A stretch of 64,000 nt of DNA from Actinomadura madurae (GTDB taxonomy: Bacteria; Actinomycetota; Actinomycetes; Streptosporangiales; Streptosporangiaceae): contig NZ_FOVH01000004.1 of assembly GCF_900115095.1 (NCBI RefSeq), positions 104,127-168,126 of the forward strand. Direction: 5' to 3'. Position numbers and translations under genes: made by a program. Shown here piece by piece: positions 45,731 to 54,785 of the stretch. The notes under the pieces were generated by a model. The model did no database searches. It had not been told where the DNA came from and worked only from the letters and a program-made list of their open reading frames with translations. Position 1 is the first letter of the stretch. Each line of letters opens with the position of its first letter.

Positions 45731-46618
45731 ATGCGGCGAATCTGGCAGCGGGACTTCTGGGGCCGCGGCAGGGACGAGGACCACAAGAGCGCCGGAGAGG
45801 CCGCCGCCGCGGCGGCCGAACTGGGACCGCTCCCGGCGCCCGACCCCGCGGCGGCGGCGTTCTTCGACGTCGACAACACGATGATGCGCGGCGCGTCCAT
45901 CTACTACTTCGCGCGCGGGCTCGCCGCCCGCAAGCTGTTCACCATGCGCGACCTCGCCATGTTCGCCTGGGGCCAGGCCGCGTTCCGGCTGCGCGGCACC
46001 GAGAACTCCGAGCACATCGGCAGCGCCAAGGAGGCCGCGCTCGCGTTCGTCGCCGGGCAGCGGGTCGACAAGATCGTCAACCTGAGCGAGGAGATCTACG
46101 ACGAGGTGATGGCCGACCGCATCTGGCACGGCACCCGCTCCCTCGCCCTCCAGCACCTCGACGCGGGCCAGCAGGTGTGGCTCGTCACCGCCACGCCCGT
46201 CGAGGTCGCCCGGACGATCGCGCACCGCCTGGGCCTCACCGGTGCGCTCGGCACCGTCGCCGAGACCAGCGACGGCCTCTACACCGGGCGGCTCGTCGGG
46301 AACCTGCTGCACGGGCCCGCGAAGGCGGAGGCCGTCCGCGCCCTCGCCCAGCGGGAAGGGCTCGACCTGGCGCGCTGCTCGGCCTACAGCGACTCGATCA
46401 ACGACCTGCCGATGCTGACCGCCGTCGGCGACCCGCACGCGGTGAACCCCGACGCGGAGTTGCGCGCGCACGCCAGGGACCACGGCTGGCCGATCCACGA
46501 CTTCCGCACCGGCCGCAAGGTCACGATGGTCGCCCTCCCCGCCGCCGCGGGCGCCGGCGCCATCGCGGGCGGCGTGGCGGCCGGCATCGCCCTCCGCCGC
46601 CACTACCGCACGAGCTGA
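45731..46618 (+). CDS. HAD-superfamily (IB) phosphatase
   Basis: A 295-residue protein with the nucleophile motif [13 protein letters not shown] (near residue 45), the threonine motif [11 protein letters not shown], and motif [23 protein letters not shown]. The alpha-helical cap between motifs I and II is typical of subfamily IB (phosphoserine-phosphatase-like). A C-terminal Gly/Ala-rich hydrophobic segment ([18 protein letters not shown]) may anchor it to the membrane. Similar genes occur near bldN in Streptomyces. Substrate unknown; acyl-phosphate or lipid phosphate is possible. Confidence 0.88.
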   Translation: MRRIWQRDFWGRGRDEDHKSAGEAAAAAAELGPLPAPDPAAAAFFDVDNTMMRGASIYYFARGLAARKLFTMRDLAMFAWGQAAFRLRGTENSEHIGSAKEAALAFVAGQRVDKIVNLSEEIYDEVMADRIWHGTRSLALQHLDAGQQVWLVTATPVEVARTIAHRLGLTGALGTVAETSDGLYTGRLVGNLLHGPAKAEAVRALAQREGLDLARCSAYSDSINDLPMLTAVGDPHAVNPDAELRAHARDHGWPIHDFRTGRKVTMVALPAAAGAGAIAGGVAAGIALRRHYRTS

Positions 46619-46654
46619 CCCGCTCTGAGCCGCCCTGACCCGCTCTGAGCCGCT
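46615..46654. repeat. 20-bp tandem duplication before the SARP gene
   Basis: CTGACCCGCTCTGAGCCGCC (46615-46634) is repeated at 46635-46654 with a single change, and partial copies continue. It overlaps the stop of the HAD gene and fills most of the 69-bp gap. Confidence 0.8.
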
Positions 46655-46687
46655 CCGTCCCGCTCCACCCGGCTCTAGTGTGTCCGT

Positions 46688-49600
46688 GTGACCGTCGAGC
46701 TGAGGCTGTTGTCCCGCGTCGCCTGTCGTGGGCGGGATGTCACGAGTCCTCGGCTGCGGGGTCTTCTCGCGCTGCTCGCGGGTGAGCCGCGCACCGGCGT
46801 GTCCGTGGTGCGGCTGGTCGAAGGGCTGTGGCCGGACGGTCGTCCCGAGAACCCGGCCAAAGCCCTCCAGGTCGTCGTCTCGCGGGCGCGGTCCCAGCTC
46901 GGCGCCGACGTGATCGCCAGCACGCCCACCGGGTACCGGCTCGGCTTGGACGAGGCCGCCGTGGACGCGTCGGCCGTGGTGCTCTCCGCGTCCGCGAGCG
47001 CCCGCTGCTCCCGTGACGGCGACCATGCGGGCGCGCTCGCGCACGCCGAGGAAGGGCTCGCGCTGTGGGAGGCGCCGCCAGCCGAGCCGGACGCCGGGGA
47101 CGATCCGGTGTCCGTCCTGCGGGCGGATCGGGTCTCGACGCACTGGACGCTGATGCGTGCCCGCGCGCTCGCCCTGGCGCGGCTCGGGCGCCACGCGGAG
47201 GGGTTCGACGCGCTCACCGGTGTCGTCCGCGAGTACCCGCGGGACGAGGAGGTGCTCGCCGAGCTGCTGCGGTGCGAAGCGGCCACGGCGGGTCCTTCGG
47301 CCGCGCTGGCCCGGTACGAGTCCTACCGGCGCTCGCTGCGGGACGAGCTGGGCACCGATCCGGGGGCGCCGCTCCAGGACGTCCAGCGGGAGCTGCTGCT
47401 GGACGAGGCGCCCGCCGTCCGGCGCGGGGTCGCGCACGAGCCGAACCCGCTGCTCGGCCGCGACGGGGACCTCGCCGCCGTGCTGGGCCTGCTGCGCACG
47501 TCCCGCGTCACCTCGATCGTCGGTACGGGTGGTCTGGGCAAGACGCGGCTGGCGAACACCGTCGCGCGGGACGCCCCGCAGCGGGCGGTCCACGTCGTCG
47601 CGCTCGCCGGTGTCGCGCGGGACGAGGACGTGGCCGGGGAGGTCGCGTCCGTCCTCGGCGTTGGCGAGTCCCCTCGGGGGCGCGGACGCCTCGGCGGGCC
47701 GGCCGACCTGGTCTCCGCGATCGCGGACGTCCTCGGCCCGGGGCCGGTGCTGCTCGTCCTGGACAACTGCGAGCACGTCATCGACGGCGCCGCCGGCCTG
47801 GCCGGTGCCCTGGTGTCCATGACGCGGGATCTGCGCGTGCTCACCACGAGCCGCGCGCCGCTCGGGCTGTCGTCGGAGTCGGTGTATCCGCTGCCCGCCC
47901 TGGACCTGCCGACGGCCGTGGAGCTGTTCCGGCAGCGGGCGCAGGCGGCGCGTCCCGGCGCCGACCTGGCGGACGGGGCCGTCGAGGAGCTGTGCCGCCA
48001 CCTCGACGGGCTGCCGCTCGCGATCGAGCTGGCGGCGGCGCGCGTCCGGGTCATGTCCGTGCCGGAGATCGCCCGTCGCCTGGACGACCGGTTCGCGCTG
48101 CTGCGGGGGAACGCGCGCGACGCGCCGTCCCGGCACCGGACCATGCACGCCGTCGTCGACTGGAGCTGGAACCTGCTCTCCCCCTCGGGACGGGCGGCCA
48201 TGCGGGCGCTGTCGATCTTCCCCGCCGGGTTCACGGCCGACGCGGCGCGCCACCTGTTGCTCGGTGGCGAAGCCCTGCCGTCCGGTGGCGAAGCCCTGCC
48301 GTTCGGTGGCGAGGACCTGCTGTTCGGTGGCGAAGCCCTGCCGTCCGGTGGTGATGTGTTGGAGGTTTTGGAGGATCTCGTCGACCAGTCATTGCTTGAG
48401 GTGGTCGAGGGCGTGCCGGGGACCCGGTTCCGGATGCTGGAGAGCGTCCGCGAGTTCAGCGGGGCCCACCGGGAGGCCGAGGGCGAGACGGAACGCGCGG
48501 TCGCCGGGCTGCTCGCGTGGGCTCGCGAGTTCGGGGCGATGCACCACGGGCAGCTCTTCGGCGCCGAGCCGTTCGACTTCGTGGAGCGCGTCCGGGTCGA
48601 GCAGGACAACCTGCTGCACGTGCACCGCCACGGGCTCGCCCGGCAGGACGGCGCGGCCGTCGCGGCGGTGGCCGCCGTCCTCGGCGGGATGTGGACGCTG
48701 GAATCCGCCTACAGCCGGCTGATCGTCCTGCTGGAGGAGGGGGCGGGGCTGCTGAGCCGGTTCCGACCCGGGCCGGAGGACGTCGAGGTCACCCGGACGG
48801 CGCTCGCCCTCAGCGTCCTGATGACGTCCATGCTGAAGGGACCGCGTGCGACGCGCGCTCTCGTCGCGCTGCGGCGTCTCCCGGCACCGCCTCCGACCGA
48901 CCCCGTCCGGGCCATGGCGCTCATGATGGCCTCGATGCCGGAGATCCTCGGGCCGGACAGTCCCGTCCTCACCGCGATGTGCGCGAGCGACGCCCCCTCG
49001 CTCGTCGCCGTCGCGAACTTCGGCGCCGGCTACCTGTACGAGAGGAACGGGGATCTGGACGGCGCGGTCGCGGCCACCGAACGGATGCTCGCAGGGGCCG
49101 GTACGTCGCCCGCCCCGTGGCTGCGGCTGCTCGCCCACTCGCGGCTCAGCGAGCTTCTGGCGCAGCTCGACCAGGGCGAGCGTGCCCTGCATCACCTTCA
49201 CACGTCGCTGGAGCTGATGGAGCGGCACAGGTGGCCTGACACGTTCGGGCTGATGTGGGCGCTCGCCGCCGCGCACATCTCCCTCGGGCAATGCGACGAG
49301 GCGGAGCAGTGGCTCGACCGGTCGCTCCTCCAGGGCCCTGGACAGGACGACGAGTACGGCACGGCCACGTTCACTCTCGGTGCGCGCGCGGAGATCGCGA
49401 TCGCACGCGGCGACGTGGACACCGGGCTGCGGCTGTGGCGGGAAGCGGTGGATCGGCTCTCCCGCGATCCCAACCCGATGGTGGCGTCCGACCTGGACCC
49501 GTGGACGCTCGAAGCCCACTGCGTCGCCGTCGTCGCCCACGCCGGGCACGGCCGGCTCGACCTGGTCGAGGACATCGTCGCGGGGCTGCCGGCCAAGCTC

Positions 49601-49951
49601 GCCGTCCTGCTCTCCGACCGGCAGGAGCCGCTGCCGTCCTTCTTCATGGACCTGCCCGTCTGCGGCGGTCTGCTGCTCGCCCTCGCCGCGGCGGAACTCG
49701 CCCGACCCGATGTCGGGTCGGACGGTCGGGCGTGGGCCGCACGCGCGATCGCGCTCGCGGAGCGGCTCCACCACATCCGGGCGTTCCAGCCGACCATGTC
49801 GTCCGCGCCCGCTCGCCGCGCCGCCGAGGAAGCCGACGGGCCGGCGTATGCCGACGCGGTGTCGGAGTACGCCGGCCTCGGCCGTGAAGAGCTGCGGGAC
49901 GCGGCCCGCCGACTCATGCGGACCCGCGTCAGCGGGGCGCCTTCCGGTTGA
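46688..49951 (+). CDS. SARP/AfsR-type regulator with NB-ARC ATPase domain
   Basis: A 1087-residue regulator. Residues ~1-95 are an OmpR-like winged helix of the SARP type (GLLALLAGEPRTGVSVVRLV, LQVVVSRARSQLGADVIAS). Residues ~95-240 are a bacterial transcriptional activation domain with TPR-like helices. The NB-ARC domain has Walker A IVGTGGLGKTRLANTVA, LLVLDNCEHVIDGA and TTSRAPLGL. A long helical C-terminal part follows. An internal 21-bp repeat adds GGEALP(S/F) units near residue 527-553. The GTG start is 69 bp after the HAD gene. The 3' end overlaps the ABC permease gene by 23 bp tail to tail. It probably controls the adjacent exporter or a secondary-metabolite locus (inferred). Confidence 0.9.
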   Translation: MTVELRLLSRVACRGRDVTSPRLRGLLALLAGEPRTGVSVVRLVEGLWPDGRPENPAKALQVVVSRARSQLGADVIASTPTGYRLGLDEAAVDASAVVLSASASARCSRDGDHAGALAHAEEGLALWEAPPAEPDAGDDPVSVLRADRVSTHWTLMRARALALARLGRHAEGFDALTGVVREYPRDEEVLAELLRCEAATAGPSAALARYESYRRSLRDELGTDPGAPLQDVQRELLLDEAPAVRRGVAHEPNPLLGRDGDLAAVLGLLRTSRVTSIVGTGGLGKTRLANTVARDAPQRAVHVVALAGVARDEDVAGEVASVLGVGESPRGRGRLGGPADLVSAIADVLGPGPVLLVLDNCEHVIDGAAGLAGALVSMTRDLRVLTTSRAPLGLSSESVYPLPALDLPTAVELFRQRAQAARPGADLADGAVEELCRHLDGLPLAIELAAARVRVMSVPEIARRLDDRFALLRGNARDAPSRHRTMHAVVDWSWNLLSPSGRAAMRALSIFPAGFTADAARHLLLGGEALPSGGEALPFGGEDLLFGGEALPSGGDVLEVLEDLVDQSLLEVVEGVPGTRFRMLESVREFSGAHREAEGETERAVAGLLAWAREFGAMHHGQLFGAEPFDFVERVRVEQDNLLHVHRHGLARQDGAAVAAVAAVLGGMWTLESAYSRLIVLLEEGAGLLSRFRPGPEDVEVTRTALALSVLMTSMLKGPRATRALVALRRLPAPPPTDPVRAMALMMASMPEILGPDSPVLTAMCASDAPSLVAVANFGAGYLYERNGDLDGAVAATERMLAGAGTSPAPWLRLLAHSRLSELLAQLDQGERALHHLHTSLELMERHRWPDTFGLMWALAAAHISLGQCDEAEQWLDRSLLQGPGQDDEYGTATFTLGARAEIAIARGDVDTGLRLWREAVDRLSRDPNPMVASDLDPWTLEAHCVAVVAHAGHGRLDLVEDIVAGLPAKLAVLLSDRQEPLPSFFMDLPVCGGLLLALAAAELARPDVGSDGRAWAARAIALAERLHHIRAFQPTMSSAPARRAAEEADGPAYADAVSEYAGLGREELRDAARRLMRTRVSGAPSG
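48263..48346. repeat. 21-bp tandem repeat inside the SARP gene
   Basis: Four 21-bp units start at 48263, 48284, 48305 and 48326, each a form of GGTGGCGAAGCCCTGCCGTC plus one base. Units encode GGEALPS, GGEALPF, GGEDLLF and GGEALPS in frame, inserted in the helical region just after the NB-ARC domain. Confidence 0.92.
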
Positions 49952-50714
49952 ACAGCACCTTCGAGTACACGTAGCCGGCCAGGGCCAGGCCCGAGCACCA
50001 CGCGAGGGAGAGCATCACGTCGCGCACGTCCGGCGTCGTCAGGAGCAGGCCCCGCACCGTCTCGATGATCGGCGTGAACGGCTGGTACTCGGCGAACCAC
50101 CGCACCCCGGCGGGCATCGACTCCGGCGGGACGATCGTGCTGCCGAGGAACGGCATGAACTGGATGATCATCGGCGAGTTGCTCGCGCCCTCCGGGTTCT
50201 TCGCCAGCAGCCCCAGCGTGACGGCCACCCAGGTCAGCGCGAACGTGAGCAGCAGCATCAGCCCGATCGCGGCGAGCCAGTCGAGGACGCCGCCGTGCGT
50301 CCGGAACCCCATCGCGACCGCGACGGCGATGACCCCCGCCGTGCTGATCACCGTCTGGATCATGCTGCCGACGACGTGCCCGGTCAGCAGCGAGGACCGC
50401 GAGATCGCCATCGTCCGGAACCGGTCGACGATGCCCTCGGTCATGTCCATGCAGATGGCGACGGACGTCGCCATGCACCCGGAGGCGATCGCCATCAGGA
50501 TGATCCCCGGCGACACGTAGTTGATGTAGTCGCCCTTCGCCGCCCCGCCGACGCCCTCGCCGAGCGCGTTGCCGAAGACGCCGACGAAGAGCAGGAGGAT
50601 CAGGATCGGGACCATCATCCCGGCCAACGTCAGGGACGGGTAGCGGAGCGCGTGCCGCAGGTTGCGGCGCAGCATCGTCGCGGAGTCGGTCGCGGCCTGC
50701 GTGAGCGTCGTCAT
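49929..50714 (-). CDS. ABC-2 type (drug) transporter permease
   Basis: A 261-residue membrane permease of the DrrB/ABC-2 family with six helices. The N-terminus is RRNLRHALRYPSLTLAGMMV; the conserved middle is VDRFRTMAISRSSLLTGHVV, and the C-terminal block is WFAEYQPFTPIIETVRGLL. The stop overlaps the SARP gene by 23 bp. The start overlaps the ATPase stop (ATGA), so the two form one exporter, probably for a hydrophobic compound or antibiotic. Confidence 0.93.
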   Translation of the reverse strand: MTTLTQAATDSATMLRRNLRHALRYPSLTLAGMMVPILILLLFVGVFGNALGEGVGGAAKGDYINYVSPGIILMAIASGCMATSVAICMDMTEGIVDRFRTMAISRSSLLTGHVVGSMIQTVISTAGVIAVAVAMGFRTHGGVLDWLAAIGLMLLLTFALTWVAVTLGLLAKNPEGASNSPMIIQFMPFLGSTIVPPESMPAGVRWFAEYQPFTPIIETVRGLLLTTPDVRDVMLSLAWCSGLALAGYVYSKVLFNRKAPR

Positions 50715-51700
50715 CGCGAACTCACCCTCTCGTCCTGGTTCTCGTGGTCGGTCTCTTGCCCGTGCTTGGTCTGGCCGGTGAGAGCGAGGAAGACGTCGTC
50801 CAGATCGGGGGTGTGGACGGAGAGATCGTCCACCTCGATCGACGCGTTCTCCAGGTGGCTGAGCAGCGATCGCAGCGACCGGACGCTGCCGTCACTCGGC
50901 ACCTGCAAAGCGAGCGCGTCGTCGTCGCGCGTCGTCACGCCGAGCGTCCGCGCCGCTTTGTCCAGCTCGGCCGGATCGGCGAACCGGAGCCGGACGTGCC
51001 CGCCCGGGACCAGCCGCTTCAACTCGTCAGCCGTGCCCTCGGCGACCAGCCGGCCTTCGTCCAGTACCGCGATCTTGTCGGCGAGGTGGTCCGCCTCCTC
51101 CAGGTACTGGGTGGTGAGGAAGATCGTCACGCCGCCCTGGACCAGCTCCCGGATGATCTCCCACATCGTCCGCCGGCTCCGCGGATCGAGCCCGGTCGTC
51201 GGCTCGTCCAGGAAGATGATCTGAGGGTCGCCGATCAGCGTCATCGCGATGTCGAGCCGCCGCCGCATGCCGCCCGAGTACGTGGCGGCCGTCCTGCCCG
51301 CCGCATCCACCAGGTCGAACCGCTCCAGCAGCTCGTCGGCGATCCGGCGGCCGTCGGCCTTGCCGAGGTGGTGCAGGTCCGCCATCAGGATCAGGTTCTC
51401 CCGGCCGGTGAGCAGACCGTCGACCGCCGAGTACTGCCCGGTCACCCCGATCGCCCTGCGCACCCCGTCGGGGTCCTGCGCCAGATCCCGTCCGGCGACG
51501 CGCGCCTCGCCGGCGTCCGCGCGGATCAGTGTGGACAGGATCCGCACCACCGTCGTCTTCCCGGCCCCGTTCGGCCCGAGCAACGAGAAGACCGTCCCGC
51601 GCGACACTTCCAGATCGATCCCGTCGAGGACGACCTTCTCCCCGAACGCCTTCCGCAGCCCGGTCGCATGGATGGCCGTCTGCCGTGCTTTCGTTGTCAT
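50711..51700 (-). CDS. ABC transporter ATP-binding protein (DrrA-type)
   Basis: A 329-residue ATPase. Walker A is LLGPNGAGKTTVVRILSTL, the signature YSGGMRRRLDIAMTLIG, Walker B QIIFLDEPTTGLDPRSRRTM, and the switch histidine position is occupied by TTQYLEEAD, with glutamine as in DrrA. A C-terminal ~90-residue domain follows. The ATG at 51700 gives the canonical N-terminus; a longer frame reads into the operator region. It pairs with the overlapping permease gene. Confidence 0.94.
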   Translation of the reverse strand: MTTKARQTAIHATGLRKAFGEKVVLDGIDLEVSRGTVFSLLGPNGAGKTTVVRILSTLIRADAGEARVAGRDLAQDPDGVRRAIGVTGQYSAVDGLLTGRENLILMADLHHLGKADGRRIADELLERFDLVDAAGRTAATYSGGMRRRLDIAMTLIGDPQIIFLDEPTTGLDPRSRRTMWEIIRELVQGGVTIFLTTQYLEEADHLADKIAVLDEGRLVAEGTADELKRLVPGGHVRLRFADPAELDKAARTLGVTTRDDDALALQVPSDGSVRSLRSLLSHLENASIEVDDLSVHTPDLDDVFLALTGQTKHGQETDHENQDERVSSR

Positions 51701-51744
51701 GCCACGGAGTTTGCATCCTCCAATTTTCAGCACACTTTCATTCG

Positions 51745-51774
51745 GGTTTCATCTCTAATCTTGAGAATGAAACC
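51745..51774. promoter_or_regulatory. 30-bp dyad upstream of the ABC transporter
   Basis: GGTTTCAT (51745-51752) and ATGAAACC (51767-51774) are perfect eight-bp arms around CTCTAATCTTGAGA, which itself has TCTC/GAGA symmetry. A further TTTCATTCGGG half-site lies at about 51737. The dyad is 45 bp upstream of the ATPase ATG in an AT-rich stretch, so it is a likely operator for the exporter operon. The regulator is unknown. Confidence 0.6.
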
Positions 51775-51852
51775 GGCATCGAATTTGAGCATCGGAGCGC
51801 CATGCATTGTTCGATGTTCGTTCGGCCGTGCGGTGGGGGCGGCGCTGCGTAC

Positions 51853-51942
51853 GGGGCCGCCCCTCCAAAGTCAAGGGCGCCTTCGGCGTCGCTTCGCGAT
51901 GGGACTCCGTCCCACCCTTGACTTCGGAGCCTCTACGGCCCC
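51853..51942. repeat. Multi-hairpin palindromic element
   Basis: An outer pair GGGGCCG (51853-51859)/CGGCCCC (51936-51942) encloses a 15-bp stem, 51863-51877 with 51915-51929, whose inner ten bases AAGTCAAGGG/CCCTTGACTT are perfect. Inside lie three small hairpins: CGCC-TTCG-GCG, CGC-TTCG-CG, and GGGA-CTCCG-TCCC. A further hairpin GGCAGG-CTCCG-CCTGCC follows at about 51962-51978. No ORF explains it. The layout (a long closing stem with several tetraloop hairpins) looks like a BIME-like mobile palindrome or a structured RNA. The wider gap 51775-52222 holds no gene. Confidence 0.75.
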
Positions 51943-52222
51943 TAGGTGCAGCTTTCATCGGGCAGGCTCCGCCTGCCCCTGCCCGACGCGCCGCCCCCAC
52001 CGCCCTCCAAGAGCCGACAACCCAAAGCGAACAATAAGGGCGGAGCGCAAAACCGCCGAGGCCCACACACGCCAATCGCCTGACGGGCGGCATGCGCCTG
52101 GAGTCAATGAAGACCGCGCCACAGAGGCAGCAGCGCCGTCTAACTCCGACGTGTCCGGGGGGTGACAATAATCCAACCGTCCGCCGAACATTCAAGCCAC
52201 CGAAATCGCATATCATGAAGTC

Positions 52223-53632
52223 ATGGGCGGGAAAATCGCGGTCGATCTTGAATCGGCGTCCACCATGGAATTGGTGAACGCCGCGTCCGCGATCGCCGCC
52301 GAACTCGCCAGGCGCACCCCACCACCATCGGCGCCCGCCTGCATGGAACTCACCGAAACCCTCGCCGCCGCCACCGACATGCACGAAGCCGCCCTCGCCG
52401 GACTCATCGGCGTGGTCGACACCGGCCGCGAAGTACAACGGTGGGGCTTCCCCTCCACCCAGTCATGGCTACGCAACCGCCTCGGCATGCGCGACGCCCG
52501 CGCCAAGGAACGCCTCACCCTGGCCCGCCAGCACCACCGCCTCCCCCAGGTGGCCGAACAGTGGGCCGCAGGCGAACTGTCGTTCGGCTACGCCGCCACC
52601 ATCGCAGGCGCCGTCGCCCGCCTGGACGACCACGACTGCGCGACGGCCGAAGAAGTCCTGCTCGACATGGTCGGCAAGGACTTCTCCGCCGGGAAGATCG
52701 CCGCCTTCGGCCGCCGCATCCGCGACATCATCACCGAGCGCGACGGCACCGAACCTGCCCCCGACGACACCCGGCGCGGATACGAACGCTCCTGGATCGA
52801 TTCCACCCGCTCCCTGGACGGCGGCCGCTACATAAAAGGCTGGCTCAACGCCGAAGACGCCGCCATCTGGGACGGCACCCTCGGCCCCCTGGCCAAACCC
52901 GCCGGAACCGACGACCACCGCGACCTGGCCGAACGCACGGCGGCAGCGTTGACCTCCGTTCTCTCCGGCGGCCACCGGGCCACCAAGGTCACCGTCATCT
53001 GCGACCTGGACACCCTCACCGGCGGCACCACCCCCGCCCGACTCCCCGACGGCACCCCCATCCCCGCCGAACAAGCCCGCCGCATCGCCCTGTCCGCCGG
53101 AGTCTCACCCTTGCTCCTCGGCCAAGGCGGCATCCCGCTCTACCTCGGCCGCACCGAACGCTTCGCCACCCCGGCCCAGCGCCGCGCCCTCGAAGCACTC
53201 AACCCCACCTGCGCCGTACACGGCTGCCAAGTTCCCGGCCCCCTGTGCGAAGTCGACCACGTCCACGGCTGGGCCCTCGGAGCCCCCACCGACATCGACC
53301 AACTAACCCTCACCTGCGGCTGGCACAACCGCTACAAGGCCACCAACCCCGACAACATCCACATCACCCGAACAACCAACGGCCGCCACATCTACCGCCT
53401 CCGCCCCCCAAACACCCACCCACCAAACACCCAACCACCAAAACTCCCCGACCTCCCCGACCTCCCCGACCTCCCCGACCGAGAGCCCACCCCCTGGATC
53501 ATCGACCCCAAAATCACCACCACCTCTCACCCCACCAACACCTCTCACCCCAACACCCTCACCCGACCACCCCCACACCCCCAAGAGCACAACCCCACCC
53601 ACCGCACCAACCACCCACCCGGCGCCCTCTAA
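52223..53632 (+). CDS. DUF222 / HNH endonuclease-domain protein (REP13E12 type)
   Basis: A 469-residue protein. The DUF222 region occupies about residues 20-300. The HNH nuclease motif follows: CAVHGCQVPGPLCEVDHVHG with a later cysteine/histidine in LTCGWHNRYK. This family is multicopy in actinobacteria and linked to the 13E12 repeat of mycobacteria. The C-terminal ~90 residues are Pro/Thr/His-rich low complexity, with four LPD units from a 9-bp CTCCCCGAC repeat (about 53450-53485). No ribosome site precedes the ATG, but TATCAT seven bases upstream could be a -10 of a leaderless transcript. The shift to C-ending, Pro-rich codons is striking. Confidence 0.87.
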   Translation: MGGKIAVDLESASTMELVNAASAIAAELARRTPPPSAPACMELTETLAAATDMHEAALAGLIGVVDTGREVQRWGFPSTQSWLRNRLGMRDARAKERLTLARQHHRLPQVAEQWAAGELSFGYAATIAGAVARLDDHDCATAEEVLLDMVGKDFSAGKIAAFGRRIRDIITERDGTEPAPDDTRRGYERSWIDSTRSLDGGRYIKGWLNAEDAAIWDGTLGPLAKPAGTDDHRDLAERTAAALTSVLSGGHRATKVTVICDLDTLTGGTTPARLPDGTPIPAEQARRIALSAGVSPLLLGQGGIPLYLGRTERFATPAQRRALEALNPTCAVHGCQVPGPLCEVDHVHGWALGAPTDIDQLTLTCGWHNRYKATNPDNIHITRTTNGRHIYRLRPPNTHPPNTQPPKLPDLPDLPDLPDREPTPWIIDPKITTTSHPTNTSHPNTLTRPPPHPQEHNPTHRTNHPPGAL

Positions 53633-54785
53633 CGCCCCCGCCCCAGCACCTCGCCCCCAATCGAGACGGGGCCGCGACGCGGCCTGCACGAGGGCGCCGA
53701 CGTCGGGCGCGGGACGCCCGTGACCCACGCCATGTGCGTCGCCAGCTGCAAATGCCGCCGCAAGCAGTACCAGGACGTCCCGGCGCTGGCAGGCACCCGC
53801 CTCGCGCATCGATCAATCGCAGGACCACACTGGCCAGCCTCGGCGATTGCGACGCATGTCCCTCCGGGGGCACCGACGCCTGCCTGCCCTCACCCACCCG
53901 TCACCAGGTGACACACCACGGGCGCGAACGTCCACCGGCGCCTCGGAGCAAGCGGGACGGCGTGGGACGGCGAGGTCGTCTCGGTGAGGCCGTGGATGTC
54001 GTGGATGTACTGGCCGAAGACGTCCCGGAAACGCCGCGACCGTGCTCGGCGGGATGCTGACAGCGTCCGCCACCAGTGGCCCCCGCACCCCCACCGCCAC
54101 GGTCCGCCCCGTTGATCGCTAAGAACACTCACGCGGTCAAATGCGACCCGTTCGCAGCCGCCCTGCACCTCGTCGGCCTCGTGGACGGGATGAAGGCCGT
54201 GCTCGCCGAGGATCTGGATGACGGCGACCCGCGCCGGGTGTGCGGCTCCACCGACCATCCAGCGCCGGTCACGCCCGCGATGCGGCGATCCACCTGCGCC
54301 GACGAATGCCCCGCCGCCGGTTCGCCCTACTCCCGACCGAGAACCAGGTGGACGGGCCGCAGCAGGCGCACCTGCCGAAGGTCGAGGACGCGCTACCGCG
54401 CGCCCTGCGCCGCGTCGACCACCGCGCGCTACCCCGCCGCCTCCACGTTGGCAAGCCGCTCCCCCCACACGCAACCGTCAACGCTACGACGAGCGCGCCG
54501 TGGGCGGCCGCCACGATCGTTCGACGGCATGACCAAGCTTGTGCCACAGGCGGAAGCGGGCAACGACCTGCACCGCCTGGGGCGCTCCCTGCCGCACACC
54601 GCCGGCAAAGCCGCCCCCCGATCCCGGCAGATCACCCCGGGATGGCAGAGCGTAGGGCCAGCCAGGAGGCCAAACATCCCGGACATCGCGGCCATCGCCC
54701 AGGTCAACCGGCCGATGGGTCTCCAAATGAATCATGACGGTGCCGCACCAACGCGGATACGAGGTCGCTGACCGTCGAGCTCGCA
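53633..54785. other. Eroded region without an intact gene
   Basis: About 1.1 kb with several overlapping medium ORFs on both strands, none with a domain I can name, a good ribosome site or consistent codon structure. A minus-strand frame ending near 53890 (VFGQYIHDIHGLTETTSP) and plus-strand pieces (KCDPFAAALHLVGLVDGM) look like fragments of former genes. It lies between the HNH gene and an unknown gene and is best read as decayed sequence. Confidence 0.5.

Noticed and set aside
45584..48253. 889-codon minus-strand ORF
   Set aside because: It lies opposite the HAD and SARP genes, shows no domain, and has the composition of an antisense high-GC frame.
52223..53632. HNH protein as a restriction enzyme or homing endonuclease defence gene
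   Set aside because: The DUF222 plus HNH architecture is the common REP13E12-like family with no methyltransferase partner; a defence role is unsupported.
52441..54060. Second long plus-strand ORF (539 codons) over the HNH gene
   Set aside because: A shifted frame of the DUF222/HNH gene; Arg/Pro/His-rich with no domain.
53890..54474. Minus-strand ORF of 194 codons in the eroded region
   Set aside because: No ribosome site and no recognisable domain; overlapping frames on both strands look equally plausible, so it is not called as a gene.
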